A stretch of DNA of 64,000 nt from Cladorrhinum sp. PSN259 (Eukaryota > Ascomycota > Sordariomycetes > Sordariales > Podosporaceae), in assembly GCA_033725935.1 (NCBI GenBank), contig MU867080.1:310001-374000 (forward strand), written 5' to 3'. The translations under genes were made by a program, and so were the position numbers. The number at the start of each line of letters is the position of its first letter. Positions within the stretch are counted from its first letter, which is position 1. The notes below the pieces were generated by a model. It searched no databases. It saw only the letters and a list, made by a program, of their open reading frames with translations, and was not told the DNA's origin. Of the stretch, positions 32,254 to 43,242 are shown one piece after another.

Positions 32254-34323
32254 ATGACTTTTCGAAGTCATGGCGCATCACGCTCCTTCAAGATCGATAA
32301 GAAGATCGCGCGGTCCCATTTCTTCAGACCAATGAAGTCCCTGCATGGCGCCAATTGTGTTGTTGGAGCTGTGGTTCGGTCTCAGGGCCGCCTCGTTTCC
32401 TCCTCATCTCCATCGCCATCAGCTTCGTCTTACAATAACATCCTGTGAGCTCGCCTTTCTTTTCTTATTGAAGCATAAATTTAATGACCTGGAGTTAGAA
32501 ATCTTCCAAAGTCCAGAATGAGTTCGTCCCGGTCTGCACAACAAACCTGGGATGCCAGTCGTGGTATCGTGTTTGCTTCAGGTAATCGAGCAGCCTGTTC
32601 ACATCCACCATCGGCTAGGAGTTTCACCACGCAGGTTGCAACATCTGTACCTTCATCCACTCCATTGCTCCATCCAGGGGCTGCTCTAGCTGGCGGCGAC
32701 GATCGTGAGAGCAGCGCGAGTGTTGTCACCACTCAAGATGGGGTGAAGGAGGGGGTAAAAGAGGAACCGACCGAGGATGACGACGCCCCGGCACCTTTCA
32801 CGCCACTTGATTTCAAGATTCCAGAAGACAAGTTCCGAAACGCAAAGAAAGCAGATGAAGGGACACCAGAGTCTTACTGGACTTATAATCTCTACCGTCG
32901 TCTCAGCGAAGACGGTGTCTCCGTCGAAGGAGTCAAGGTCCACTATTGCCAGACCAGCCACACCACAGAGCGTGTTCTCCAGCAGTATTTTGCGCACGAA
33001 AAGGTGTTGGGCTTTGACATGGAATGGGACCCCGACGGGTGGAAAGCTATGGGGAACGCCAGACGAAACGTATCTGTCGTCCAGCTTGCATCGGAAAGCC
33101 GCGTCGGTATTTTTCACCTTGCCCTCTTCCCCTTGAAAGAATCTCTGGCTACTCCTACCTTGAGAAAGATCATGGAGGACCCAGACACTACAAAACTAGG
33201 GGTTTGGATCAAGGGTGACGCGGCACGGATGGAAAAGTACTTGAAGATACAATCTCGCGGCATATTTGAGCTCAGCCACCTGTTCAAGCTGGTCAGGTAT
33301 TCAGCCAGTGGCCGGTACAGCGAGATCAACAAGAAACTTGTTAGTCTCGCTAACCTGACCAAAGATGTTTTGGGACTTCCAATGTTCAAGGGTGACAAGG
33401 TCCGCTCTTCAGATTGGTCTCAAAAGTTAAGGATGGATCAAATAATATGTAAGTTTCTGATCACCTCGAACAAAACAACACTATTGTCGGTATACTTATT
33501 CGCTTAACTACTAGATGGAGCGTCAGACGCGTACGCTGCTATACAAATCTTTGCGGTGCTCAACCATGAACGCGAGCAGTTAGACCCTGTTCCCCCACTT
33601 CCGTTTCATGCAGAACTCAACAAGCCCATCCGCTTAGGTGAGGGAGTAGTAGTTCGGCCAGTAATAGAAGACGAAGGTTGTCCACCAGAAGAGGGAACCA
33701 CCGATGGCAGCGGACTTTCTGTAAAACAAATAAAAGCTGCAGCGGATACCATCAACGTCGAAACAGATGATCCTTCGACAACCCCTAAATCAAGATCAGC
33801 TAAAAGGCAAAAGCTCCCTTCCGATCCCAGGATACAAGAAGCACAACTGTGGGCGTCACAGTACCGCATCGCCAACCCAGAAACGCCGATAGCACTCGCT
33901 TGTTTGAGAACGTATTATTTATGGCACAAGAATCAGGACCTGGATCCTGTCAAGATTGCTGCGCTTCTCAGGGATCCGCCACTGGCAATTATGACGGTAG
34001 CTATGTACGTCGCCGAGGCTATCGTAAAGGAAAACTTCCCTGTTGATAAGGCGAGGTTGGTCAGTGAGGTTCTACCGCTTTTTAAGGGATATACGACTGG
34101 CCCAAGAGGGAAACGACACTTCGCCTTGGTGAAACTGTGCCAAGAAGATACGGACGACGGAGCGGTGGTGGCTACATCGTCCGAGGAAACTGTCGGGTTG
34201 AGAATTGCTGAAGAAACAGCCAAATTGAAGCTTTCTGATGATGAGAGAACGGCCGAGCTGGAATATTGGGAAGAGACGGTTGATATAGAGGTCTCTAAGC
34301 AGACAACGGTCAAAGAGCACTAG
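32254..34323 (+). CDS. RNase D/WRN-like 3'-5' exonuclease, possibly mitochondrial
   Basis: Exons 32254-32444, 32499-33448 and 33515-34323, 649 aa. The DnaQ-like 3'-5' exonuclease domain (DNA_pol_A_exo1) covers about residues 215-400: motif I FDMEW (Asp237, Glu239), motif II region GVWIKGDAARME, and motif III YGASDAYAAIQ with Tyr381 and Asp385, the tyrosine codon being split by intron 2. A helical C-terminal region (about 480-570; WASQYRIANPETPIALACLRTYYLWHKNQ) may be an HRDC-like or helix-turn-helix module. Related proteins degrade or proofread nucleic acid ends. Exon 1 adds 70 residues rich in Arg, Lys and Ser with almost no acids (MTFRSHGASRSFKIDKK...), which looks like a mitochondrial presequence; it splices in frame to a second good ATG at codon 71. 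Initiation could therefore be at 32254 or 32518. Confidence 0.85.
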
Positions 34324-34850
34324 CATTTAGTTGGTTATGATTTGGTATATATCCAGGGAAACTAATAGGAAAGAAAGCAAGAGGGCAACAACATCTCAGA
34401 GCAGACAAACACGAAAACAATTTCAATGTAGCGCCCCATACAAAAGATTGTGCGTTATTAATCTGTTGAATTTATTCAGTCAGACTTTTCCCCGAGCAAC
34501 ACGGCGTATCACAATGCAAGTCTGAGTTGCGGTTCGAGGTCGGCGTGCAGGGATCTCAGCTGATCGCAAGATTCTTTTTGTCCCTGCAGCTTTCAAGCAC
34601 TTTTGTTACATACTGTACCTTACGGATTACCCCACGAAGAAATACTTTCTCTTATTGTGGACCCTGCCTAGCGGGTTTATGTACAGTACAACCATTGCGG
34701 TCCAGGCCGTTCGCCGCTGTCTCACTCGATTAATTACGCGGAACGCGGTCTCGTAACGGCGCGTCTGTATTTCCAACAAGCGCGTTGTTCCATCAAGTAC
34801 CTTTCCTGACCAGCTGTTCAGCTTCACAACTCCCCAACACTAACGTCACA
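34324..34850. other. Spacer between exonuclease and Pol delta subunit genes
   Basis: 527 bases of UTR and promoter sequence for the downstream Pol delta gene. No coding signal. Confidence 0.5.
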
Positions 34851-36535
34851 ATGGTAACGCTCGACGATATTGCAGATTTGGGTCTGCTCCAGAAACCATC
34901 GTACGACAAGCTACAAACTTAATTACCAACCCCGCATGCAAAATCATAAGCTGATCCGTCTGATATTGCAGCGATAATGAACCAGAACCCATACTGCGGA
35001 CGGAATCGAACTACAAACCGCTCAATACTTTCGTCCTACCTAAACAACGACAGTATCGGCAGCAATTCGCCGACATCTACTTTTTGCGCCTTACCAAGAT
35101 CAAGCCCGCTGTGGAGGAGGCCGCAATTGCAGCATGGAAGAACACGAAAATAGGCGGGGAGAAGGCAAAGAAGGTTGAGCGAGTGTTGGATGTCCGCCAA
35201 GGAGAGCTTTGTTGGGTTGCGGGTACTGTCTATATGGACATGCCCTTGAAGCCCAGTATCTTGGAGGATGTATCCAAGGATGTAAGTCAACGCTCAGTTT
35301 GTGTCCCGCAGCTTGAACATGGCCATTGACACTTGTGCCCCAGCGCTGGATCTCTGCCCCAACATCGATTGGCCACTACTATTCAAAGGAGGGTGAGGAT
35401 TCTATCATGCTGGAGGATGATTCGGGCCGCATCAAACTTGTTGGTGATGCTCTCAAGAACTACTTCCTAGTTACAGGTTGCATCATTGGGGTCCTGGGCA
35501 CAGAGAACGCAAACGGCGAAATGGAGGTTATTGACCTCAAGTTCGCCGATTTGCCCCCGCAACCAGCCCGCTGGTCGCTTTCTTCTCCAAAACCGAAGGA
35601 TGAGGATGTCGAGATGGCCGACTCTCCAAGTTCTGGGGCCAAGAAGATTGCCCTTGTCTCTGGTCTGGAATTTTCAGGCACCTCCACCGAGTATGCTGCC
35701 GAGCTGAACCTCCTTCTTGAATACCTCCTCGGTGAGGCCCTGGGCCCAAGTGTTCAGTCTGAGCTTTCCCAGATCTCCCGATTAATCATTGCTGGAAATT
35801 CGATTGCTAAGCAGGACGACGCGCATCATGCGTCAGATAACACGAAGAAACCTCACACCAAAAAATACGGCTACGATGCTTCGGCTTATAATCCTATTCC
35901 TTCACAACTCCTCGACACATTCATGTCTGAACTTCTTCCCACGATACCAATTACACTTCTTCCGGGCACAAACGACCCAGCCAATGCCTCATACCCACAA
36001 CAACCGATTCATGCAGCCATGTTTCCCAAGTCAAGAACATACACTGCTCTGCCTAATGCAGGCACGGATGCAGAGCCTGGCTGGCTTGACATGGCAACGA
36101 ATCCTTGGGAGGGTGAGGTAGAAGGATGGCGAATACTTGGAACGGGCGGGCAAAATTTGGACGATATTTGCAAGTACGTCGATAGTGCGGACAGGCTGGG
36201 TATGATGGAGGCTATGTGTAGGTGGAGGTGTAGTGCTCCCACCGCTCCAGATACCCTATGTAAGTCATTACATCATTCAGAAACCCTTGATCATCTGGGC
36301 TGACAATCGCTTGACAGGGGCATACCCATTCCAAGATGACGAGCCATTCGTCATGAAGGAGTGTCCACATCTTTACTTTGTGGGATCACAACCCGAGTTC
36401 GGCACCAAAGTGATTGAAGGGTCAGAGGGACAAATGGTTAGGTTGATAATGGTCCCTTCGTTTGCGGAAACAAAGGAGATTGTGCTGGTGGACACGGAGA
36501 CTTTGGACGTGACGAGAGTCAAAATCAATGCTTGA
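34851..36535 (+). CDS. pol31: DNA polymerase delta small (B) subunit, Pol31/Cdc1/POLD2
   Basis: Exons 34851-34900, 34972-35281, 35344-36259 and 36318-36535, 497 aa. The N-terminal OB-fold part (YRQQFADIYFLRLTKIKPAVEEAA, then ILDDSG-type nucleic-acid-fold residues LEDDSGRIKLVGD) precedes the inactive calcineurin-like phosphodiesterase domain with KKIALVSGLEFSG, LLEYLLGEALG, LIIAGNSIA and LPGTNDPAN. The family hallmark APTAPDTLWAYPFQDDEPFV is restored by the last splice (W codon split), followed by ECPHLYFVGSQPEFGT. The subunit bridges catalytic Pol3 to Pol32 in the replicative polymerase and is also part of Pol zeta. The phosphodiesterase motifs are degenerate, as in all eukaryotic B subunits. 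It lies downstream of an exonuclease gene on the same strand, with 527 bases between. Confidence 0.95.
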
Positions 36536-37046
36536 TCTATATACTTGCTATTTTGCAATGAAGGATGCCTATTTAATTCAATGCAATGCGGGTTCTACTC
36601 TCTACTTGTGTTTCATAAGCAGATTTGAAAAGCACTTGGCCTGTTATACATGCAGGTAAACGAAATATGCTTGCAAAAAATGTGTATGAATGCAGTTAAC
36701 TCCTGTCAAGTGTCCTGCCATCTCGAGACCTGGTTGTTGCTATGACGACAAGGTCATGTCGGTGGCCGGCGGTCCTTCCCCTTTTCCGAAGCTATAAAAC
36801 ATATCGAAGGTTTCCCACGCCTATTCAACGCCTTGCCATGTAAATGCATGAAACGAAGAAGAAACCCATCGTTCTTTTGAAAAAAAGACAAAAGAAAAGC
36901 CCTTGCAAAAATACCCGTTTTATTCGTCTGCAGAGTAACCTCCCCCAATTCATCCCCATATAAAAGCCCATCCCAACTTAGTTTTTTTTTTTTTTTAGTT
37001 TTTTTTTTCTCGTTCCGTTTCCTTTCCTTCCTACTACTTCTGAAGC
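36536..37046. other. Convergent 3' region of pol31 and the F-box-like gene
   Basis: About 510 bases. On the right there are two T tracts (36982-36996 and 37000-37008) at the start of the 3' UTR of the minus-strand gene. No coding signal. Confidence 0.55.
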
Positions 37047-37668
37047 TCAAATCCGATAAACGCGACCCCTCTTCAAATCAAAAGTAACAATGAGCGTCTT
37101 GAACTTTTTCGCCTTCTTCTTCTGCTTATTCTTCTCTCCTCCGTCTTCACCGACATCCTCCCCACCATCACTCTCGTACTCGCTCTCCTCTTCCGCCTGC
37201 TGCTCATCATCATCATCATCATCACCATCATCATCATCAGTATCATACGCATCCCCGCAAAACTTCTTTTCCTCCCTTTCCTTCTTCTCCTTCCGCTTAT
37301 GCTCGGCCGTCTCGTGGTCCTCCCAGAACTTTTCGCCAAGCACGTGCTCGGGAATCGTGCACGCTTCTTCAATGTGCGTCTTGAGGCTCGCGAGAGCTTC
37401 TTGGGCTTTTCGACCTGATTCGAGACGGCGGGCGTGCATTAGAGTGTCGTTCTTCCAGAGGAGGGATTGGTACGGCACGTCGGGGGCGAGAGAAGGGATG
37501 TTGGAAGGACCAGGGGGGAGGGTGTCGGATATGTGGGCGGGGATGTGCCGGAGGTCTATGGTGGTTTCCAGGTGGTAGCGGCGACGTTTTTGGCGGCGGA
37601 TTGTTGTGGTAGCGGCACCGCCGTTGGCAGTTGTGTTTGCGGCGGTTGTGGTGGGGTTGATGATGATT

Positions 37669-37708
<40 letters not shown>

Positions 37709-39248
37709 TGCCGTTGTCATCATCCGAATCGGTTTGAGGATCCTCTATGTCCGAAGCGACGGATTCGTCCTCGTCTAGAACGTCATTGGCGGCGATTTGG
37801 GAGAAGGGACTCAGGTGGGAGTTTACGTGCACGTTTATGCGGAGGAAGTCGAGGTTGACCTTGTGAAGGGCTTGGGAAAGCGCCGAGTTTTGTGCGAAGA
37901 TGTTGACGGTGTTGAGCCCGCGGTGGCTGCTGATCTGGATTTGGCCCGTCTGGGGGTTGATGGTTGAGATGGGACGGCTGTCGCGGCCGCCTCTCTCGTA
38001 CGTGGGCGAGATGGTGATCGTGAGCGTGTGCAGGTAAATAGGGGGCAGATCTGAAGATGGGGGTCTGTTCACGAGTGCGTTGAGTGCCATTATCATCAGG
38101 TCTCGATACTCGTCGCTTGTGCGGTTGTGCTCGAGTTCCATGGACATGTGCCTGATCAGATGTCCATACTTGTCAAGGTGGATCTTTGCGCGTTCAACCT
38201 CTTTCTTAGCCTTTGCGCGTTCGGCCTCTTTCTTAGCCTTTGCTGTTCGGCCTCTATAAAAAGCTGGGTTGCGAGCGTCGACATTGTTGTTAGCAAAATT
38301 GTTTAGCCGCGGAATGATGTTGGGGTCCCGGAGCTGATAGAAGAAGGTGTTCTCCGAGTAAAGAACTTTGGTTCCCTCTGCAAAGGCTTGGCGGCAGCTG
38401 AAGAGAATTCTGGGCTCCATGACGAAGTCCATATCAGGTTCCTCAGGCTGGCCACGACGGCCCCTGGCACGACGAGTGCGTACGTGGACAGCCTCTGACC
38501 AGAGATTCTTGACAGGAATGGGCTTTGGAGCAACCAGGAGGTGACGATAGATCTTCTCTCGAATCTCCAGCGGGAGCTTCTCGAGCAGAGGGCACAGTTT
38601 CAGGGGCTCCGGCTCGGCTTCAGCCTCAGCCACTACGATTTGTCTCGGCCGTTTTCGGGCGCTGGGTCCTGGCTGACCCAGCATAGCGTCAAGACTCGCC
38701 CGTAGGGCGTCCTCAGCGATCGGATCAATCATCATGACATCCTCATCTTGATGAATTCGTCCGAAACGGAGCCTGTCTCGGTTACTCGCGTCCTGCGACG
38801 GTGTCTCGTCGTCATCAAGGGTAAGATCCACGATCTCATGCGTCCGCCAAAACTTTGACCTTGCCGGAAGAGCCTGAGGAAGTTGACGGACAAATATGAC
38901 GTCCTCAACTTCGTCCTTCTCATCCATCACATTAGCTTTTCGCTTGTTTCTAGACTCTCTCGGAACAGAGTAGTCTGGGAGACGCATGGGCACAGGGGCC
39001 AGTACAGCAGCCGACGACGGATTGGGACCTCTGTAACGGCCTTCGTCGTCATCGATGGTGATAACAGGCGTCAGAGGAGGGTACTCCTTTACCTCGTAGA
39101 ATTCGCGGGTTTGATGGCGGTTGGCTTGGTCAATCAGCCATCTGTTCAAATTCGGATAGGAACCGTGAACACTACGATGATCGCGATGATCACGGTAATG
39201 GTTGTACGGTCCCCGGTTGAACCGGGAAGAACCCAATTGCGTCGCCAT
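37047..39248 (-). CDS. F-box/2EXR-like fungal protein with acidic runs
   Basis: Single exon, 733 aa. The central part has an F-box-like start, CPLLEKLPLEIREKIYRHLLV (from about residue 217), followed by MEPRILFSCRQAFAEGTKVLYSENTFFYQ, a pattern common in fungal F-box/2EXR proteins that are expanded in Pezizomycotina. Such proteins are thought to select substrates for SCF ubiquitin ligases through Skp1, but this one shows no LRR or WD repeats. The N-terminus is Arg/His/Tyr-rich. Two features look like slippage products: an 11-residue Asp run near residue 525 encoded by a GTC-complement triplet tract, and a nine-residue AKKEAERAK-type duplication. The C-terminal 60 residues alternate Asp/Glu blocks with a final basic KKKAKKFKT segment. 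Function is unknown beyond the fold. Confidence 0.8.
37204..37239. repeat. ATC/ATG triplet repeat in the F-box-like gene
   Basis: About twelve near-perfect ATC units (one ACC interruption) coding for the Asp-rich C-terminal acidic block on the minus strand. Confidence 0.85.
37671..37702. repeat. GTC triplet repeat coding for an Asp run
   Basis: Ten uninterrupted GTC units on the plus strand, read as GAC (Asp) codons on the minus strand in the F-box-like gene. Confidence 0.9.
38185..38238. repeat. 27-base tandem duplication in the F-box-like gene
   Basis: Two adjacent 27-base units starting TTTGCGCGTTC and ending CTTTCTTAGCC differ at only two bases. They encode a nine-residue Lys/Glu/Ala repeat; a partial third copy follows. 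Confidence 0.88.
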
Positions 39249-40252
39249 GTGAACGATTGGATGATACGGCCTACTTATTCAATGTGAAAGGTCAGTTGGG
39301 AGATCATGATGTAAGGAAGAAGATGATACTGACGGTGTGAAGTGACACTTTGTGTGTTTGTTCACGAGAGCGCCCAATCTCACTGTGCTTTGTAGAAGCA
39401 CAAGGTGATTCTGTTTCGTGCGGACGAGAGGTAAATGAGAACGATCGTTTTGTGCGTGGACAGGAAGCAAAAGAGAGTGATCAAGGTTGCAGAGACTGGA
39501 GCAGGCAGTGCCCTTCGTCTGCTGAATTCTTCGACGAAGGAGACCGGACGAGTTGTCCTGTAATGTGAACAAAGCTATGAAGGAACTATGGCTTGGAAGG
39601 CAGGTATAGCAAAAAACGACCATGAGACGAAAAGGTGAGGCACAACGTGAACAGCACAAACTTTGCTACGCTATGAAGAAGATGAGATAGGCCGAGTTGC
39701 TTGTATATGTGCGGGGTAGACTTCTAATATCGAGAATCGTCGGCAGGGACGTGTTGACAAGAGCTGAGTATAGATGAGATGATAGGCTGGAACGAAGTTT
39801 GAGTTAGAAACTGCGTGATGGTTTAGAGAGAAGGGTCTTGAAGATTGTGTGGGAATCGAACTTACAGAGAGTTTGTGTTGGAAGGTAGATATTTAGGGCA
39901 GGCAATAGCTTCGATATGGGATGGAAAATAAAACCGATGTGGGAACAGGAAACAGCAATGGCTGGAACTTAATTCTTCAAGTAGATGGTGATCGTTGTCC
40001 TCTATGAGCGCTGCGGGAGGAGACTTATTTCTTCTTTTGTTTCCTCAGCCTTTCACTATGCCTTTGACGATTAATAAAAGCTCTTGGTCGTAAATCTGTC
40101 TTTATACGAATCAACTTCATTGTTTTGATCCTTTTATTCTTATAATACATCACTATTGGTAACCCATGAACTTGCTTTGGCTTTTCTTGAATGGTAATAA
40201 ATACATATTTGAACATTCACTCCTTCATCTTCACAATCTCAAGATCGCTAGA

Positions 40253-40506
40253 ATGGACGGGGAGAATAACACATTCTTGATTTGTCAAACTGAGGCATGT
40301 CAAAGTGACTTTAGAGTATTTTCAAAGAAATTGGATGTGCTATTTGTTTAGGCCATAACATCCATTCAGCAAGGCAAAGAGCAGCATGGGAGCATAAAGT
40401 GAATGTTCATTCAAGTGAAAGCAAAGTCTATCCAAGCGTAATGCGGGCTCAACTGAGTATCACTGACCAGGGAGCAAACAGAGATTCTTGCTGGGTGCTG
40501 CAATGA
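40253..40506 (+). pseudogene. Possible relic of a C2H2 zinc-finger gene
   Basis: The frame from 40253 reads MDGENNTFLICQTEACQSDFRVFSKKLDVLF and stops at 40349-40351. A different frame from 40351 then continues GHNIHSARQRAAWEH and stays open for about 50 codons to the stop TGA at 40504-40506. Joined with a one-step frame change, the C-x4-C ... H-x3-H spacing resembles a fungal C2H2 finger. This is a weak, eye-level match; it could be chance. Confidence 0.25.
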
Positions 40507-40675
40507 GGGGTTCTCATTGCGAACTTAATGAATAGCTGCGAAGAGTTTCTCAACACAAACCCCAGGTTCGGATAGGGAATGGTTTTGCAGTGGGTGGCTC
40601 TCAAACACTCAGGAGGGCATAGGCAAGCAAAAAGGAAGCCAGCTCAGATGACTGCGGCGGCAAAATTATGGGTCA

Positions 40676-40715
40676 CTGCGGACCTTAAAAAGCTTCTGCG
40701 GACCTTAAAAGGCTT
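40676..40715. repeat. 20-base tandem repeat
   Basis: Two adjacent copies of CTGCGGACCTTAAAA(A/G)GCTT differing at one base, with further CTGCGG and GCCGCAG words nearby. Confidence 0.88.
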
Positions 40716-42081
40716 TTTTATCTGCGGAAATCAAGGTTTTGAGCCGCAGCTGACGCCCCGAAGCATTGAAGGATGGGATGAGATGAGGGGGCGGCTCACA
40801 AAGTCTGCTACTTCGCGACGGAAGGCGAGCAATTCAGGTTACACTGGAATTAAGGGAGAGTTTCCATTATTTTAGACAGGCTCAAATTTGGCTTAAAGGC
40901 TGCGACGAAAATCGAGTTCGCGACAATGTTTGATACATTCACGCTCGGACGAACCAAGGAATTTATCACAGATAATCAGGGCCTGTCGTTGACTTTATCG
41001 GCAATGGTGTGGCTAGAAGGCGGCCTGTTCTGGGTAAATTATAGTAATTAGTGCTCTTATCTTCAAGTTCGTATCCGCTGCCAAAACAGTTTTCACTCTT
41101 CCTAATTATGTGTCTATACAGCCAACCATTCAGGGGCTCCCCTTTTCTTTGTTTACTTTCTACCTCGGGCTTCCACTTCAGCCATCACAACCAAACGTGT
41201 CCAACAAATCCTGGATAGAAGGTGATTTCAACCTAACATCTTCACAGTTCTTTTATTCTTATTCTCGTTTTTCTGAACCGCATATTTTTGATTGCTTTGA
41301 AGCAAGCAACCTGGTGAACTAAAATCTCATGCTATTCCGCCTTCAATTCATCACCACAGAAACGGGGTTTATTAATCTAATTCATTGTTGCACCCAAGGT
41401 ATTATCGCGTATCTCATTATTCTCCAATAAATCTAGTATATTTTCCGAACCCTTTGACCCGGAACTCGGAACTTGAAGTGAAGCAATTCGGGACGAACCG
41501 AAGCCAAAAACAAACTCCACTACCACAGGTAGCATCTCGCATGAAAGCTGGGCCCTCTTGGCAGCTCCATCCTCCCTTCAAGGGTCAACCCCCCAAAGAG
41601 CCCAAGACCCCTAAAACGGCACCGAACGCGTAAGCAGGCGTGCGTAACAGAAGCTCTGCTTGGTAACATTTTTGGATCTCACTCTTCAATATCTCGGGGC
41701 GTTATCCCCTTCTAGAAGTAAGATTCGAGCCAACTTGGGACTGAAACCCGAGAATACGTCAACAAAATGAGGAACAAGATCACTGCATTAAAGTTATTGG
41801 AGACTAGAGAGCCAAGATATTGGGACATGCGCATCCATCCACTCGGCCCGTGGTCCTGGTCGTTCGATTCAATGTCTGCCTCCATTTTACGAAGGGAGCT
41901 AATGAGAAGAAAAAAATGGCAGATCGTAGAACAGGGGCTGAGGAAATAATGAGATTGGGGCAGAGAAAAAAGGCCGACCCTGTTTTTACTGGACATATAT
42001 ATAAAATCATACTTCGTTCATGTTTTCTGCCGCGTCTGAGAGGTCTAGTCGGGTTTGCGTTTGCGTATTTTATTTTTTCTA

Positions 42082-43242
42082 ATGTTTATTTCCCTTAGGA
42101 GAGCCGTGATTATCACAGCCCTTCTCGGGTTCTTCATCGGTCTTGGCTTCCTTTCCACCAGGTATGATGCCAATTCCGCCAAACATGCCATAAAATCGGC
42201 AGCAGAATCGGCTCAAGGAGCAGTCAATTCCTTTGCATCATCCATTTATCCGGTCAAGACACCCAGTCACCATCATGATTGGGACGCAGTTCTTGCAAAG
42301 GAAAAGTTTGCCTACGTTCAGTATGCGACTGACATGGACTACCTATGCAATGCGGTCAGTTATACCCAAAGCAAAAAGATAGTACATGTACTAACTCTCT
42401 ACCAGATCATTAATCATGCCCGGCTGAAATTTCTCGGGGTCAAATATGACCAGGTGCTGATTTATCCTAAAGCATGGGATGATGAGAAGAATGGACGACG
42501 GAACTACAGGGCGATGCAAACAATCCGTAACGATCACAGAGATGTCAAGTTTCGACCATCTGAGCTCTTGATGTCGACCAAGGGAGAAACAACTTGGGGT
42601 CTCGGACTTACCAAGTTTCACGCCTTCGAGCTCACAGAATACTCCAGAGTGCTTGCTTTCGACTCGGACGCATTGGTCCTCAGAAACATGGACCACTATT
42701 TCCAGGCACCAAGGGCGGCACTCGCTGTTCCCAGAGCATACTGGCTCAATGAGAAGACCGCCAACATCAGTGACCAGGTCCTTGGTTCGCACGTAATGCT
42801 TCTCGAACCGAACGAGGGCCGGTTCCAACGAATGGTGAACGAAGCGCGGACATCAGGGGACTACGATATGGAAGTGATCAACCACATGTTCAAAGATTCG
42901 GCCATGATATTGCCGCATAGGGGATTGGCATTGCTGACTGGCGAATTTCGGTCAGAGGATCACTCAAAATATCTGGCCGGAGACGACGACGATACTTGGG
43001 ATGCCGTGGCCGAAGCAGCAAGTGCTTACCTGGTGCATTTCAGCGACTGGCCGCTTCCCAAACCTTGGGAACATCATTCCGAAGAGCAGTGGAATGAAGT
43101 GCTGCCAACATGTGCTGGCGACAAGAAAAAGGAGAAGAGGGGACGAAAAAGACGTGATTGCCCAGACCGGGTGGTATGGACAGGGTTCTATGAAAGTTAT
43201 GCCAATGAAAGAAACCAACAGTGTGCATTTCTGTTGGATTGA
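42082..43242 (+). CDS. GT8 glycosyltransferase, Gnt1-like, type II membrane protein
   Basis: Predicted exons 42082-42354 and 42406-43242, 369 aa. A short cytoplasmic tail (MFISLRR) and one membrane anchor (AVIITALLGFFIGLGFLS) indicate a Golgi type II protein. The lumenal domain has KFAYVQYATDMDYLCNA, QVLIYP, WGLGLTKFHAF and the metal-binding DSD (residues 177-179) in LAFDSDALVLRN, then NEGRFQRMV and YLVHFSDWPLPKPW. This pattern matches fungal GT8 proteins related to Kluyveromyces Gnt1 N-acetylglucosaminyltransferase. The 51-base segment 42355-42405 has no stop and is a multiple of three, but it has GT...AG ends and a CTAAC branch, and removing it restores the family alignment (LCNA-IINHARLKFLG). 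The start is uncertain: an alternative upstream ATG at 42020 could splice to 42109. Confidence 0.83.
   Translation: MFISLRRAVIITALLGFFIGLGFLSTRYDANSAKHAIKSAAESAQGAVNSFASSIYPVKTPSHHHDWDAVLAKEKFAYVQYATDMDYLCNAVSYTQSKKIVHVLTLYQIINHARLKFLGVKYDQVLIYPKAWDDEKNGRRNYRAMQTIRNDHRDVKFRPSELLMSTKGETTWGLGLTKFHAFELTEYSRVLAFDSDALVLRNMDHYFQAPRAALAVPRAYWLNEKTANISDQVLGSHVMLLEPNEGRFQRMVNEARTSGDYDMEVINHMFKDSAMILPHRGLALLTGEFRSEDHSKYLAGDDDDTWDAVAEAASAYLVHFSDWPLPKPWEHHSEEQWNEVLPTCAGDKKKEKRGRKRRDCPDRVVWTGFYESYANERNQQCAFLLD

Larger units (their letters stand above)
39249..42081. other. Gene-poor region between F-box-like and GT8 genes
   Basis: 2.8 kb. The left 600 bases are the leader and promoter of the F-box-like gene; a good candidate 5' UTR intron lies at 39271-39333 on the minus strand (GTCAGT donor, CTGAC branch, TAG acceptor). 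The middle (about 40.0-40.5 kb) is AT-richer and holds a possible zinc-finger relic. A 20-base tandem repeat lies at 40676-40715. The right part is the GT8 promoter. No intact gene is visible. Confidence 0.55.
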
